This document shows, piece after piece, positions 1 to 13,233 of a stretch of 64,000 nucleotides of DNA. A program made the position numbers and the translations under genes. Source of the DNA: Candidatus Altimarinota bacterium (GTDB lineage: Bacteria > Patescibacteriota > Gracilibacteria > BD1-5 > UBA6164); NCBI GenBank assembly GCA_019454605.1, contig JACFNZ010000003.1, positions 93,874-157,873 on the forward strand. The letters run 5' to 3'. A model generated the notes under the pieces. It saw only the letters and a list, made by a program, of their open reading frames with translations. It was not told the origin of the DNA and searched no databases. Each line of letters starts with the position of its first letter. Position 1 is the first letter of the stretch.

Positions 1-1
1 A

Positions 2-70
2 ATTTTGATTTTTATCAGTATTTGATACTGAATTTTCTCATTTTTGGTCAATCATAATTTTAAAAATTAA
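2..70 (+). CDS. 3' end of an unidentified gene, possibly a membrane protein
   Basis: The first 69 bases form an open frame of 22 codons, with two TGA glycines, ending in TAA at 68-70. The residues are hydrophobic and then basic (YGIFSFLVNHNFKN at the C-terminus), as at the end of a membrane protein. A hairpin with a T-tract follows 10 bases later, consistent with a plus-strand gene ending here. Frame 1 is also open to a TAA at 55-57, so the frame choice is not certain. No family can be named. Confidence 0.35.
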
Positions 71-79
71 TTAAATAAC

Positions 80-105
80 AAGTGTATCATATCACACTTT
101 TTTTT
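80..105 (+). terminator. Intrinsic terminator of the gene entering from the left
   Basis: AAGTGT (80-85) pairs with ACACTT (94-99) around an 8-base loop and runs into eight T residues. The stem is only 6 bp. Confidence 0.45.
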
Positions 106-109
106 AAAA

Positions 110-154
110 CACAAAAAAAATAAAAATAATTAAGCTATACTTTAATTATTTTTA
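110..154 (-). terminator. Terminator of the dinG-like gene
   Basis: A 13-bp perfect stem (TAAAAATAATTAA at 121-133 with its complement at 142-154, 8-base loop) lies 5 bases past the stop codon on the minus strand. It is followed on that strand by a run of T residues (complement of 113-120). Confidence 0.7.
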
Positions 155-158
155 TTTT

Positions 159-2792
159 TTAATTTAATTTATTTTTTAAAATCTCTAAAAAATCTTTTGA
201 ATTTCAATTTTTAATCTTTATATCTCAAGGAAAAGAATTTTTCATAATATCTCACCAAGAAGTTGAATAAAATCTATCATCAAGTAAAACAACTATTCAA
301 TTATCTTTTTTTGTTCTTATAAGTCTTCAAAATCATTGCTTGGTTTTTATAATAGCTTTTGGGATAGAGTATTCTAAAAATGCATTATTATAAAGTTTTC
401 ATCTTGCTTGTAGTATGGGGTCATTTGGTACTAAAAAGGGAAATTTATATATAATTAAATATTTCAAATTGTCTCCTGGGATATCAATTCATTCCCAAAA
501 ACTATCTGTTCAAAGTAATACTGAGTTATTTGATGATGCCAAAAAATGATTTAATATCTTATACTTACTTCATCAAACTCATTGAGCTAGTAATGAAATT
601 CAAGATTTTTTTAATTCTAAATTTAAATGTAAATAAGTATCTTTTATTGACGAATAACTTGTAAATAACATCAAGGTTTTTCACATAACTATTTTTAAAA
701 AATCTAAACAAAAATCAAATATCTTAGTATTTTGATATTTTATAGATCATAAATCATTTGGAATAAACAAAAGAGCTTGTTTTTCATAATCAAAATCTGT
801 TTCTAGTTTTAAAAAATTAAAATCATCTAATTTTAAAGTATGCTTTATATAATCAAACGAATCGTTTATAGACAATGTAGCTGAAGTTAAAATAATATTG
901 TCTACTTTGTCCCATAAAATATTTTTTAATGTATTTCAAGGAATAAGTACAGTATAAAGAAGTATTTTTTCTTCTTTTTTTATTTGAAAAATTGGTATAT
1001 ATCTATCTAAATTTCATTGGTTTAGAGAAATTCCAATAACACTTAAAATATTTTCTAATGTTTTTATGTCTTGTTTAATTTTTGAGTAAATATTATCTGG
1101 AATAATTGATAATTTATTAAATATTTCTATAAAATTTATCTCTATTTTTTCTTTTAAATTATTTATTTCTTTATTTTCTATAAAAAAAGTTTTGTCTATT
1201 AATAAGTCAAAAACTTCATTTCAATAAGTATTTTTTTTATTTGCAAACTCTGTTAATATATCAAATAAAAAAGTAATTTGATTATATAAATTATCAAAAT
1301 CGATGTCTAGATTGTCTACTTTGTATTTTAATTTTTTTAAAGAATTTAGTATTTTATTTAATAAATCTTTTAAAAAAGATAGTGAAAAGCTCTCAATAGA
1401 AGCATCTGTAGTAGTATCTTCTAGGTTATGTGCTTCATCTATTATTAAATTTTTAACTTCTTTAAAAAGTGATTGACTAGATATAGAATCTTGAATTAAT
1501 AATGAATGATTGACTATAACTATATTTGAGTTTTGGGCTTTAATCCTTGCTTTAAATAAAAATTCATAATTTTTAAACTCATTTTCATCACTTAAAACAC
1601 CTAAATCATCTCAAGATAATTCTCTAGATAAAAAATATTCATTTGGATAAAGTGTTAATTCATCAAGTTCTCAATAAGTTGTTTTTAGTATCCATAAAGT
1701 AATTTTTGAAAAAAAAGACACTTCTTCATTTGATAAAAATTGATTTTCTTCTAAATATTCAAAATACTTCGATATAGACAAGTAGTTTTTCTTTCACTTT
1801 AGTTTTGAGTAAGTAAAGTCATATCAAAGATTTTTTTGTAAAAACTCTAAATCTTTATAAAATATCTGATCTTGCAAATTTTTTGTATTAGTTGAGATTA
1901 TAACTTGCTCTCAAGTTTTTACTGATTTTAAAATAGATGGTATTAAATAAGCAAAAGTTTTTCAAACTCAAGTTGGGGCTTCTATTAATAATTTTTTATC
2001 ATTAAGTATTGAGTCTAAAATAGCTTTTGCCATAAATAATTGATTTTCTCTTATCTCTGAATTTGGCAATTTTTGTAAAACTTCTTTTATTGTATCTTGA
2101 TTTAAATCTAATTTTATCTTATCTTTAATTTCAATTTTATTTTGTTTTTTTACCTTATTTAAAATAGTTTTAGTAAATTCTTCTTTTGATAGATTTTCAA
2201 CATCTAATGATAATAATTTTTTATACAAAGAAAATAAATCTTTATCTCACATCGAAAATAAAAAATTTAATAGTTTTTTTTGCTTTATATCTAGACTTTT
2301 AAATTGTTTAATTATTTCCTCAAAGAGTAAAATAGTTGCTTTTGTGTCATTTAAAGCTCTATGTGCATCTTCTAGTTTTAAGTTTAAAACTTCACACAAA
2401 TTTCATAAATTGAGCGATTTTTCTTCAAAAAAAATAATATTTGATAAAAAAAATGTATCAAGTACTAGATTTTTTTCAATCAAAACACCATTTTCAATTA
2501 AAAAATCTCTGTCAAAATTTGTATTATGTCAAAGTATTGGTAAATCTCAAATAAAATTTTTTATGATTTTTATAATATTTTCATCAAAAACAGGAGCATT
2601 TTTTACATCACTATCAAAAATATTTGTAATATTTGAAATTACTTCAGGTATTGGGATTTCAGGGTTAATCAATGTAGAAAAAGTGTCAATAATTTCAAAA
2701 GTATTTTCATCAAATTTTATTAAAGCAACCTCTAAAATCTTATCTTTTTTTGAATTAACTCATGTAGTTTCCAAATCTAATGCTATTATCAC
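159..2792 (-). CDS. dinG: DnaQ-type exonuclease / DinG-family helicase fusion
   Basis: 877 residues. The N-terminal ~165 residues are a DEDD 3'-5' exonuclease: ALDLETTG near residue 5 (Asp6, Glu8), GHNTNFDRDFL near 90 and AHRALNDTKAT near 140. After a linker comes an XPD/DinG superfamily 2 helicase with Walker A EAPTGVGKT near 270 and a DEAH box (IIDEAHNLED) near 455. This is the domain order of Firmicute-type DinG, and the length fits. Such proteins degrade or unwind DNA with 3' ends or R-loop substrates during repair; the precise role here is inferred. The start is GTG at 2790-2792: the upstream frame closes and any later start would cut the exonuclease motif. It is the only GTG start chosen in this window. 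It appears to be a single-gene unit. Confidence 0.9.
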
Positions 2793-2851
2793 TTTAAATA
2801 AGTTATTTTATATATAAAACATATAATATAAAAAAAATAAAAAATGTAAAC

Positions 2852-2881
2852 TTGACTTTTATTTTAAAATAATTATATATT
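2852..2881 (+). promoter_or_regulatory. Promoter of the small transcript
   Basis: TTGACT (2852-2857), an 18-base spacer and TATATT (2876-2881). Expected transcription start is near 2888. It is one of the better sigma-70-like matches in the window and points away from the dinG-like gene. Confidence 0.6.
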
Positions 2882-2908
2882 AAGTTGTGTTTTAAAAAAG
2901 GAGTATTT

Positions 2909-2953
2909 ATGAAAAATTACTTTCATATTATTTTGTGAAAGGAGGTGATCTAA
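2909..2953 (+). CDS. Possible 14-residue peptide inside the small transcript
   Basis: ATG at 2909 is preceded by AAAAAAGGAG with 5-base spacing, a Shine-Dalgarno arrangement that almost no other gene in this window has. The frame reads MKNYFHIILGKEVI (one TGA Gly) and stops with TAA at 2951-2953. Its last codons are formed by the AAGGAGGTGATC stretch, so translating ribosomes would run over a second strong 16S-binding site. It could be a real micro-peptide, a leader, or chance. Confidence 0.3.
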
Positions 2954-3011
2954 TATCTCTAATAAGACAAAGATCTTATTAGTAATGATAATTTGGTTCC
3001 TTAAAAACACT

Positions 3012-3041
3012 AAGCTCTTAATTAAATTAAGAGCTTTTTTT
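3012..3041 (+). terminator. Terminator of the small transcript
   Basis: An 11-bp perfect stem (AAGCTCTTAAT at 3012-3022 with ATTAAGAGCTT at 3026-3036), a 3-base loop and a T-run to 3041. It also lies just downstream of the clpB stop on the other strand and may help end that transcript. Confidence 0.8.
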
Positions 3042-3074
3042 AGTTAAATAAAAAATTAACACAAATTATAAATT

Positions 3075-5657
<2,583 letters not shown>

Positions 5658-5679
5658 ATTTATAAAGTTAAAATATAAA

Positions 5680-5706
5680 TTAGCACATAAATATTATACG
5701 TGCTAA
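5680..5706 (-). promoter_or_regulatory. CIRCE-type operator (HrcA site) upstream of clpB
   Basis: TTAGCAC (5680-5686) and GTGCTAA (5700-5706) form an inverted repeat of exactly 27 bp overall, the size of CIRCE (TTAGCACTC-N9-GAGTGCTAA). The inner two bases of each arm differ (AT/AC instead of TC/GA). The arms extend outward to 10 bp (5677-5709). It lies in the clpB leader, where HrcA binds in other bacteria. It also sits after the stop of the next gene (5728), but no T-tract follows, which argues against a terminator. Confidence 0.7.
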
Positions 5707-5727
5707 TTTAAAAAGTCAAAAGATTTT

Positions 5728-6924
5728 TTATAATCTTTCAACTAAAAACCTATCAATACTCATCCATTTAACTCATTCAATACTTCATGAAGCCTCATCA
5801 TCCATACTAAGCACATATTTTGGCCAAGAATCATTTATTGCTAAAAGTGATGCAAACTCTCTATTGCGAGTTTTATCATTTTCAAGTAAATAAGCAACTT
5901 GAATATACATAGTATTTCAAGCTTTTTCACAAACAAAATCCACTTCTTTGTCTCATATTTCTCATACTTTTACTTCCCAACCATTTGCTATTAAATTAAC
6001 AAAAACTATATTTTCTAAAATTCAAGATATATGTATTTTAAAATATCATCATAAAAGAGCATTTTTTATTCAAATATCTGTAAAATAATATTTTTCTTTT
6101 ATTTCAAATATTTTTTTTCACTTTATATCATATCTAGAAACTTTATTTAAAAAAGATGCATTTATAGAATTTTCTAAATAATTCAAAACTATATTTGGAG
6201 AAATTGATATTTTTTGTGATTTTAAGTAATCACTAATACTTTTTGCACTAAAAATAGAACCTGCCTCACTTGAAAGATATGTAATTAATTTTTTATAAAA
6301 ATCAACATTTCTAATATTATTTCTTGCTACAACATCTTTAAGAATAATTGTATTTACAACATCTTTTAAATAACTATAAACTATTTCTTCTTCAAGTTTT
6401 AAGTTTGTTAAATATGGAAGTCATCAAAACTTGATATATTTTAAAAAATTTTCTCCACTTACTTGTAAATTATGAAATTCTAAAAATTCTTTATAAGTTA
6501 AGGGAAATATTTGAAAGCTTATATACCTTCAACTTAAAAATGTAGAAAGTTCACTTGATAATAAATTTGAGTTACTTCATGTAATATAAATATCATGCTT
6601 TCAAGATGACTGAAGACTTCTAATAGCCTTTTCCCATAACTCTATATCTTGTATTTCATCAATAAAAATATATTTAAAATCTTTTACCACATTATATAAG
6701 TCATTGTAATCTCTTATTCAATCCCATGCAATATCTTCTTTATTAAGATGAATAATTTCTTCTTTTTTAACTCATAAAGTATTTTTAATTTCATCAATAA
6801 TTTGCAATAAAATATAGCTTTTTCAAACTCTTCTTTGCCCAATAATTACCTTTACAATATCTTTATTTATAAAGTTTTTGATTTGACTTAAATATTTTTC
6901 TCTTAATATAATAGTTTTATTCAT
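5728..6924 (-). CDS. AAA+ ATPase with DUF4143-type C-terminal domain
   Basis: 398 residues. The N-terminal AAA domain has Walker A GQRRVGKS near residue 27 and Walker B YIFIDEIQDIE near 90, followed by sensor residues in ITGSNSNLLSSELS. The C-terminal half, with a conserved ...KEVDFVCE... segment near 345, resembles the DUF4143 domain. These ATPases are common and often multi-copy in CPR genomes and other host-associated bacteria; their substrate is not known and a link to toxin-antitoxin-like systems is only a suggestion. It appears to be monocistronic, with its own promoter and an unusual palindrome upstream. Confidence 0.85.
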
Positions 6925-6972
6925 ACTTAAAATATATTAGATTATAATTTATAGTTTTAAGTATACTTAAAA
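6923..6972 (-). promoter_or_regulatory. Promoter and palindromic operator of the AAA+ ATPase gene
   Basis: A minus-strand -10 TATAAT lies at 6941-6946. The perfect 18-bp palindrome TTTTAAGTATACTTAAAA (6955-6972) covers the expected -35 region. Its half-site ATACTTAAAA occurs again at 6923-6932, over the start codon, 40 bp away. The arrangement looks like a two-site operator, possibly for autoregulation or DNA looping. Confidence 0.45.
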
Positions 6973-6993
6973 GTTTTAGTTTTGCAAAAATTA

Positions 6994-7713
6994 TTACAAC
7001 TCTAATCAAAGTCTTTTAAATAATTCATTTTTTTCATTTTTTGTAAGTTCTTTATATTCTCAAAAATCAAGATTTCATAGTTCTATATTTTCAATTCTAA
7101 TTCTTTTTAACTTTTTTACTTCATTTCAAACACTTTCAACCATTCTTCTTATTTGTCTGTTTTTTCATTCTGAAATAATAATTGAAAAAGTTCAAGAAGA
7201 TAGTCTTTTTATTAAAGCTTTTTTTGTATAACTTCAAAGTATAAAAATTCAGTTTCTCATTTTTTCTAGTTGAGAATCTGATATGGGTCAAAAGGTTTCA
7301 ACAACATACTCTTTTTGGTGATTATATCTTGGGTGCATTAAATAATTTGCAAGTCTTCAATCGTTTGTCAAAATTAAAAGTCAAGTTGTGTCTTTATCAA
7401 GTCTTCAAATTGGAAAAACTCTTTGTTTTATGTCTATAATGTCTACAATATTTTGTTCATCATTTTGAGCACAAGTAGTTACTATTCCTCTTGGTTTATT
7501 TATTTTAAAATAAACTAATTTTTTTTGTTCTTCTACTGCTTTTTGTCAAAGTTCTACTTTATCATTTTTGGGGTCTATTAATTGTCAAATATGTGCTAAT
7601 TCTCAATTTACAAAAACTTCTTTATTTTTAATATATTCTTCTGCTTTTCTTAAAGAACAAACTCAAGACTTTGATAGATATTTATGTATTTTAATTTTTT
7701 CTATTGTTTCCAT
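6994..7713 (-). CDS. rluB: 16S/23S rRNA pseudouridine synthase, RsuA/RluB family
   Basis: 239 residues. An N-terminal S4 RNA-binding domain (KIHKYLSKSGVCSLRKAEEYI, ~6-26, on to ~60) is followed by the synthase domain. The catalytic motif is PIGRLDKDTTGLLILTND near residue 100, with the nucleophilic Asp in RLDKDTTG. GKNRQIRRM near 195 is the family's C-terminal signature. Length and order fit RluB or RsuA, and the choice between 23S and 16S rRNA targets cannot be made from sequence by eye. It is transcribed divergently from secA. Confidence 0.85.
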
Positions 7714-7746
7714 TAGTGAGTAAATTTTTAATATTTTTTAGTTTTT

Positions 7747-7773
7747 ATTATATTTAGTTTTTAATAAAATCAA
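7747..7773 (-). promoter_or_regulatory. Promoter of the pseudouridine synthase gene
   Basis: The minus strand carries TTGATT, a 15-base spacer and TATAAT (complement of ATTATA at 7747-7752). It is back to back with the secA promoter. Confidence 0.4.
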
Positions 7774-7778
7774 AAAGT

Positions 7779-7806
7779 TTGTGTTTTAAAAACTTTTTCA
7801 TATAAT
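7779..7806 (+). promoter_or_regulatory. secA promoter
   Basis: TTGTGT (7779-7784), a 16-base spacer and TATAAT (7801-7806), 30 bases before the secA ATG. Confidence 0.5.
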
Positions 7807-7836
7807 CTCTTAGTTATTTTTTAAAACTTAAATCAT

Positions 7837-10440
7837 ATGTTAGAAGATATTATAAAGGCTATTTTTGGTGATCCAGATACTAAAAAAATAAATAATTATT
7901 TAAAAATAGTTGAGGAAATAAAATTAAAAGAAAAAGAATTTGAAAACTTTACTTTAGATGATGTTAAAGCAAAAACTCTAGAATTAAAAGCAAATTTTAA
8001 AGATCTTAATTTTCAAAATAAAGAAAATTTTGAAGAAATTAATCAAAAATTAAAAGAAGTTTTAGTTCCTGCTTTTGCAAACTTAAAAACTGCAACAAAA
8101 TTGATAAATTGACTAGCTTTTACTACTCCTTCTTGAAAAGAAATAACTTGGAATATGATTCCTTATGATGTGCAACTTATTTGATGAATGGCAATTCATG
8201 ACTGACAAGTAGCTGAAATGAAAACTTGAGAATGAAAAACTTTAGTTGCAACACTTCCTGCTTATTTAAATGCACTTACTTGAAATCCTGTTCATATAGT
8301 TACAGTTAATGATTATTTAGCTCAAAGAGACTCAGAAGAAATGGGTATTTTATACAATACTTTATGACTTTCTGTTTGAGTTATACTTCATAATCAAAAT
8401 CATAGTATTAAATATGATAATTATCATAGAGATGTAGTTTATGCTACAAATAATGAAATGTGATTTGATTATCTAAGAGATAATATGGTTACAAAAAAAG
8501 AAAATAAAGTTATGTCAAAACCTTTTTTTGCAATTATTGATGAAGTTGATAGTATTTTGATAGATGAAGCAAGAACTCCATTAATTATCTCAATGCCTGA
8601 TGATGAACCAACTTCAAAATATATGCAATTTGCATTAATATCAAAAGAATTAATTGAAAATACTGACTATAAAGTTGATGAAAAACAAAAAACATCTACT
8701 TTAACAGATGCTTGAATTACAAAAATAGAAAAAATATTAAAAGTTGAAAATATATATGTTTCTGATAGATACAATGATTTACATCACATAGAAAATGCCC
8801 TAAAAGCAAGATCAGTTTATAAAAAAGATAAAGATTATTTAGTTTCACCAGATGGAGAAGTTTTAATAATTGATGAACATACTTGAAGAGTTTTATCTTG
8901 AAGAAGATATTCAGAGTGACTTCATCAAGCAATAGAAGCAAAAGAATGAGTTGAAATCAAAAGAGAGAGTAAAACTCTAGCATCAATAACATTTCAAAAT
9001 TATTTTAGAATGTATTACAAACTTGCTTGAATGACTTGAACTGCAAAAACAGAAGAAGAAGAATTTTATAAAGTTTATGCTCTTGAAACTCTTGTAATTC
9101 CTACAAATAAACCTATTGCAAGAGTTGATGATAGTGATTTACTCTTTAAAAATGAACTTTGAAAATTTGACTATGCCATTAAAATGATAAAAGATTTTCA
9201 TGAAAAAAAACAACCAGTACTTGTTTGAACTATATCAGTTGAAAAATCAGAATATTTATCAAATAGATTAAAAGAGGCTTGAGTTCCACACAATGTATTA
9301 AATGCTAAATATCACGAAAAAGAAGCAGAAATTGTTGCAAATGCTTGACAATTATGAGCTGTAACAATTGCTACAAATATGGCTTGAAGATGAACAGATA
9401 TAAAACTTTGAGAGTGAGTTGCTGAGCTTTGATGACTTGTAATACTTTGAACAGAAAAACATGAAACAAGAAGAATTGATAATCAATTAAGATGAAGAGC
9501 TTGAAGACAATGAGATCCTTGATATACTCAATTTTTAATTTCACCAAATGATGAAATAATGAGAATATTTGGATGAGATAAGTTATTTTGAGTATTTAAC
9601 TCTCCAATGTTTGCATCACTTCCAGATGATGAACCACTTACAAATAGTTCAATGCTTACAAAAAGAGTAACTTCTGTTCAAAAACAAGTAGAATGATATC
9701 ATTTTGATAGTAGAAAACATGTACTTGAATATGATGATGTAATAAATAAACATAGAGAAATTATTTACTCAAAAAGAGATAAAATACTTGATTCTCAAAA
9801 TATTGATAATGATGTAAAAGAAATGGTTTGAGAACAAGTAGAAAAATTTGTTTTAGCTTTAGAATTAAAAAATACTCCAAAAGAAGAAATTATAAAAAAT
9901 GTAAATGAATTTTTATGATTTGAATTAATTGATAATGTAATAGAAAAAAATGATGTTTCTTGAGTAGGAGACGATGAAAGTATAGCAAAATATATATGAA
10001 ATTTAGCAAAAGAAGAAATAGACAAAGTAGCAAAAAAATTTACTGATATTGAAGATTTTTATGATATTGAAAGAAAAGTAGTTTTACAATCAATAGATGA
10101 ATTATGGATGAGGCATATTGATTCAATGAGTAAATTAAGAGAATCTGTAGCTTTTGAATGATATGCTCAAAAAAACCCTTTAATAGTTTATAAAGAGAAA
10201 GCATTTTATAAATTTGAAGACTTAATTTGAGAAATTTGATACAAAGTTACAAAAACTATATTTGTAGTAAAACAAGATATTGAAATAAAACAAATGGAAT
10301 TAAATGAAAATAATTTTATTGTTACAAATGATGAAGAAAGCTTAAATATAACAAATTCATCAAATTCAAATCCACTTTTTGCAAACCCAAATCAAAATAA
10401 AATAAACAACTCTTGAAATAAAACAAAAATTAGAGTATAA
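7837..10440 (+). CDS. secA: Preprotein translocase ATPase SecA
   Basis: 867 residues. NBD1 carries the Walker A motif EMKTGEGKT near residue 128, with both glycines encoded by TGA, and the DEAD-equivalent [15 protein letters not shown] near 233. The preprotein crosslinking domain follows, then NBD2 with GRAGRQGDPG near 553, then the scaffold and wing domains. SecA drives proteins through SecYEG, and SecY and SecG are encoded elsewhere in this window. The C-terminus is Asn/Lys-rich and lacks the Cys-rich zinc motif found in many SecA proteins. It is a single-gene unit with its own promoter and terminator. Confidence 0.97.
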
Positions 10441-10441
10441 G

Positions 10442-10465
10442 GACTTTTAAAAAAGTCTTTTTTTT
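10442..10465 (+). terminator. secA terminator
   Basis: GACTTT and AAAGTC arms directly after the secA stop codon, followed by eight T residues. Confidence 0.65.
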
Positions 10466-10478
10466 AAATCAAAAATAT

Positions 10479-10508
10479 TTGCTTTTTATATAGTATTTAT
10501 GATATAAT
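10479..10508 (+). promoter_or_regulatory. Promoter of the PKD-domain membrane protein gene
   Basis: TTGCTT (10479-10484), an 18-base spacer and TATAAT (10503-10508), 28 bases before the ATG. Confidence 0.5.
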
Positions 10509-10536
10509 AAGTTAAAATATTTTATAATTTAAAATT

Positions 10537-13203
10537 ATGACTCAAAATAATACACCTCTTGATGAAAATAATTTAGATATAGAAAAACTATCAACTATTT
10601 TAACAGATAAAGAAATTAGACCTAAAGAATTAGATCCGCTTGAGAAAGAAAAAGAAGTTAATATAGATGTAAATTTAAATAACATAGAAAAAAAAGAAAT
10701 TATTGATATAAACATAAATGAAGTTGATGATTTATTATTTATTTTACTAAAAAATGAGTATGACTTTGTTGTAATAGAGCCTACAAATGATTTAGTTAAG
10801 TTGTCTTTAAAAAAAGATAGTATTTTAAAAGATGTAAAATATATAAAATATCATACTTACTCTAGTTTGGTTATAAAACTAAAAACTATCACAAAACTTG
10901 ATGTTACAAAAAATAATATAGAGCAAAAATGAGATTGATTAACTCTATTTAGAGAAAAATCAATTGATATTTTAGTAAAATCAGTTCCTTGAAATTTTGG
11001 AGAAACTATATTTTTAAAGGCAAAATTATCTGAAAAAAAATTAACAAAAAAACAAGTTGTAAAAAAATGAGTTTCAGCATCTACTGCTTTTTGATTTTTA
11101 TGATGAATTTTATTTATAGCATTAATCTTATGATGAGCTTTTTTAACTTTTGTTATAATAAATGCTAAAACTCCTGAAGATGTTGCTTTTTTTGCATCTT
11201 TATGAATTAGTTTAAATGATATAAATAGTTTTTTACTAACTTTAACAACTACTATTTTTTCAATAGTAATGATTATTGAAACTATCCTACTTATAATAGT
11301 TTTATTTAAAGCATTATTTACAAAAAAAGATCAAAAGAGAAAAAAAGTTATTTTTAGTGTGTTATCTGTAATTATGTTAATAATAGCTTGATCTTCTGCT
11401 ACATTATGGATGTATTTAGATAAAACCATAAAACAACTTCCTAATTGGCTTGAGTATTCTTATTGACTTGTTCAAATTTATGATAATAATTTATTAAATG
11501 ATGAAAAAATTTGAAAATCTTGAGCTATAATTTCAGATACAAATTCAATTATATGACCTATTGATATAAAATTTGATGTTAATTATTTACGAAAAGATGA
11601 ATTAAGAAAATGATTTTCAATAAGTAAGTATATTTGGAATTTTTGAAATTGAAAAACTATTGAAACAAAAACTCCTGATGTAATTTATACATTTGATAAG
11701 AAATGAAATTACAAAATATCACTAACTTTAGAGTGAGTCGATACAAGATTTAGAGAAAAATGAGTTATTCAAAAACCTGCTTCAGAGCAACCTGAAATTT
11801 CAGTTGCTTATGTAGTTGATATAAAGGAAAAAACACTAGAAAATGGGTGAAAAACAATATCTTTTAATGCAAATGAACTAAAACCTCTTTGAGAAGTAGA
11901 ATGGTATTTAGAAGATGATTTAACAAAGCCTGCTTATACTTGATACAATTTCCAACCAAGTAAGGTGTATTTTGAAAAATCACTTATTTGAATGAAATTA
12001 AAAAATTCAAAAAATAATTATATGAATAGGATTTTTACAATATCTTGAGAGGAATCATCAATAAATTGAAAAATAAATGAAGAGGTATCTATAGATGATG
12101 ATTTAGAATATACTTTTAAAGTTTCAGATATAGAAAATAATTTTTGAGATTGATTTATTGAAGAATTTATTTGGACTATTGATGGAAAAGAGTATAAACA
12201 AAAATCAGATAAATTAAATATGGAAGAATCTTCTAAAATAACATATAAATTTACAGATTATTGAGATTATAATATAAGTGTAAAATTAGTAAATTCAAAT
12301 TGAGAATCAAACTTACTAACAAAAAAAATCACAACAGCAAAAAAAATGAAATTAAATGGGCAAATTGATTTTTATATAAATAATTCTAAGATAAATGATA
12401 TAAAATATGATAGAAAAACAAATGATTATTTTATTTATAATATATGAGCCCCTACTAAAATAAGCTTTGATGCAAAAACTATAAGGCCTGATAATGCTTT
12501 ATATACACTAGATAGTATAAAATGGGATGTTAAATGAGATGGAAGTAATGAATGAGAATGAAAAGTGTTTGAACATGAATTTAACTTTGCTTGATTTGAA
12601 GAAGTTTTAGTTAAATATAAGTTTAAACACAGAAGAGACAAAAATCTATTTGTAGAGTTAACTCAAAAAATAAATTTAGAATTTATAGAAAAAGAAGCTG
12701 ATTTAAGTTTAAATTTAAAATCAGACACTGAATATGCTCCCGCATTAGTATCTTTTGATGCATCACTAAGTAAAGTGCAAAATGATGATATTATAAAATT
12801 CATTTATGATTATTGAGACTGAGTAGTTGAAGAAAGAGATGCCATAAACTTGTGACACAGGTATCTAAAAGAATGAAATTATAAGATAAAATTAACTGTT
12901 GTAACTAGAAAATGAAAAGAATATAGTATAACAAAAGATCTAATACTAAAACCTTTTGAATCAAGTGCTAAAATAAATGTATCGATGAAAAAAGCACCTA
13001 CTTGACAAGAAATTGATTTTTTATCAAGTGATTCGCTTGGACAAATAGTAGCATATCATTGGGATTTTTGAGACTGAAGTAGCTCATCTGAGGCAAATCC
13101 AAGTCACTCTTATAAAAAACCTTGAAAATATAAAGTTGTTTTAACTATTGATCTAGCAAATAACAATGTAATGAATGATAGTATAGAAATTGAAATTGAA
13201 TAA
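10537..13203 (+). CDS. Membrane-anchored protein with PKD domains
   Basis: 888 residues. Residues 1-~180 are acidic and soluble; no signal peptide is seen. Three hydrophobic segments follow (~184-210, ~232-262, ~272-295). The remaining ~590 residues look extracytoplasmic and hold at least three PKD-type beta-sandwich domains, marked by YIWNFGNG (~365), IYDYGDG (~755) and YHWDFGDG (~840), each followed by a Y/H...G.Y.V/I.L.. strand. PKD domains usually mediate binding or spacing on the cell surface. The N-terminal domain is predicted to be cytoplasmic, so the protein may link surface and interior. No enzyme motif was found. It is monocistronic. Confidence 0.75.
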
Positions 13204-13233
13204 AAAAACTTGAGAAAATTCTCAAGTTTTTTT
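13202..13233. terminator. Bidirectional terminator between convergent genes
   Basis: A 15-bp perfect stem (AAAAAAACTTGAGAA and complement) with a 2-base loop gives a T-tract on both strands. It overlaps the stop codon of the PKD gene and abuts the ruvA stop, serving both. Confidence 0.85.

Larger units (their letters stand above)
2888..3041 (+). ncRNA. Candidate small RNA with perfect extended Shine-Dalgarno sequence
   Basis: A predicted transcript of about 154 nt with its own promoter and a strong terminator, standing alone on the plus strand between two minus-strand genes. It contains GAAAGGAGGTGATC (2937-2950), the exact complement of the universal 16S rRNA 3' tail GATCACCTCCTTTC. A 9-bp perfect hairpin follows (2959-2967 with 2974-2982, 6-base loop), then the terminator hairpin. 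A 14-codon ORF overlaps the ribosome-complementary stretch. No match to SRP RNA, 6S, tmRNA or RNase P RNA is apparent. The start is inferred from the promoter and the function is unknown. Confidence 0.5.

Noticed and set aside
2937..2950. Possible remnant of a minus-strand 16S rRNA gene
   Set aside because: Only the last 14 nt of 16S would match; the neighbouring sequence has no resemblance to helix 45 or any rRNA.
7837..10440. secA and most other genes look like chains of pseudogene fragments under the standard code
   Set aside because: Each TGA falls on a glycine position and the frames are otherwise uninterrupted; this is recoding, not decay.
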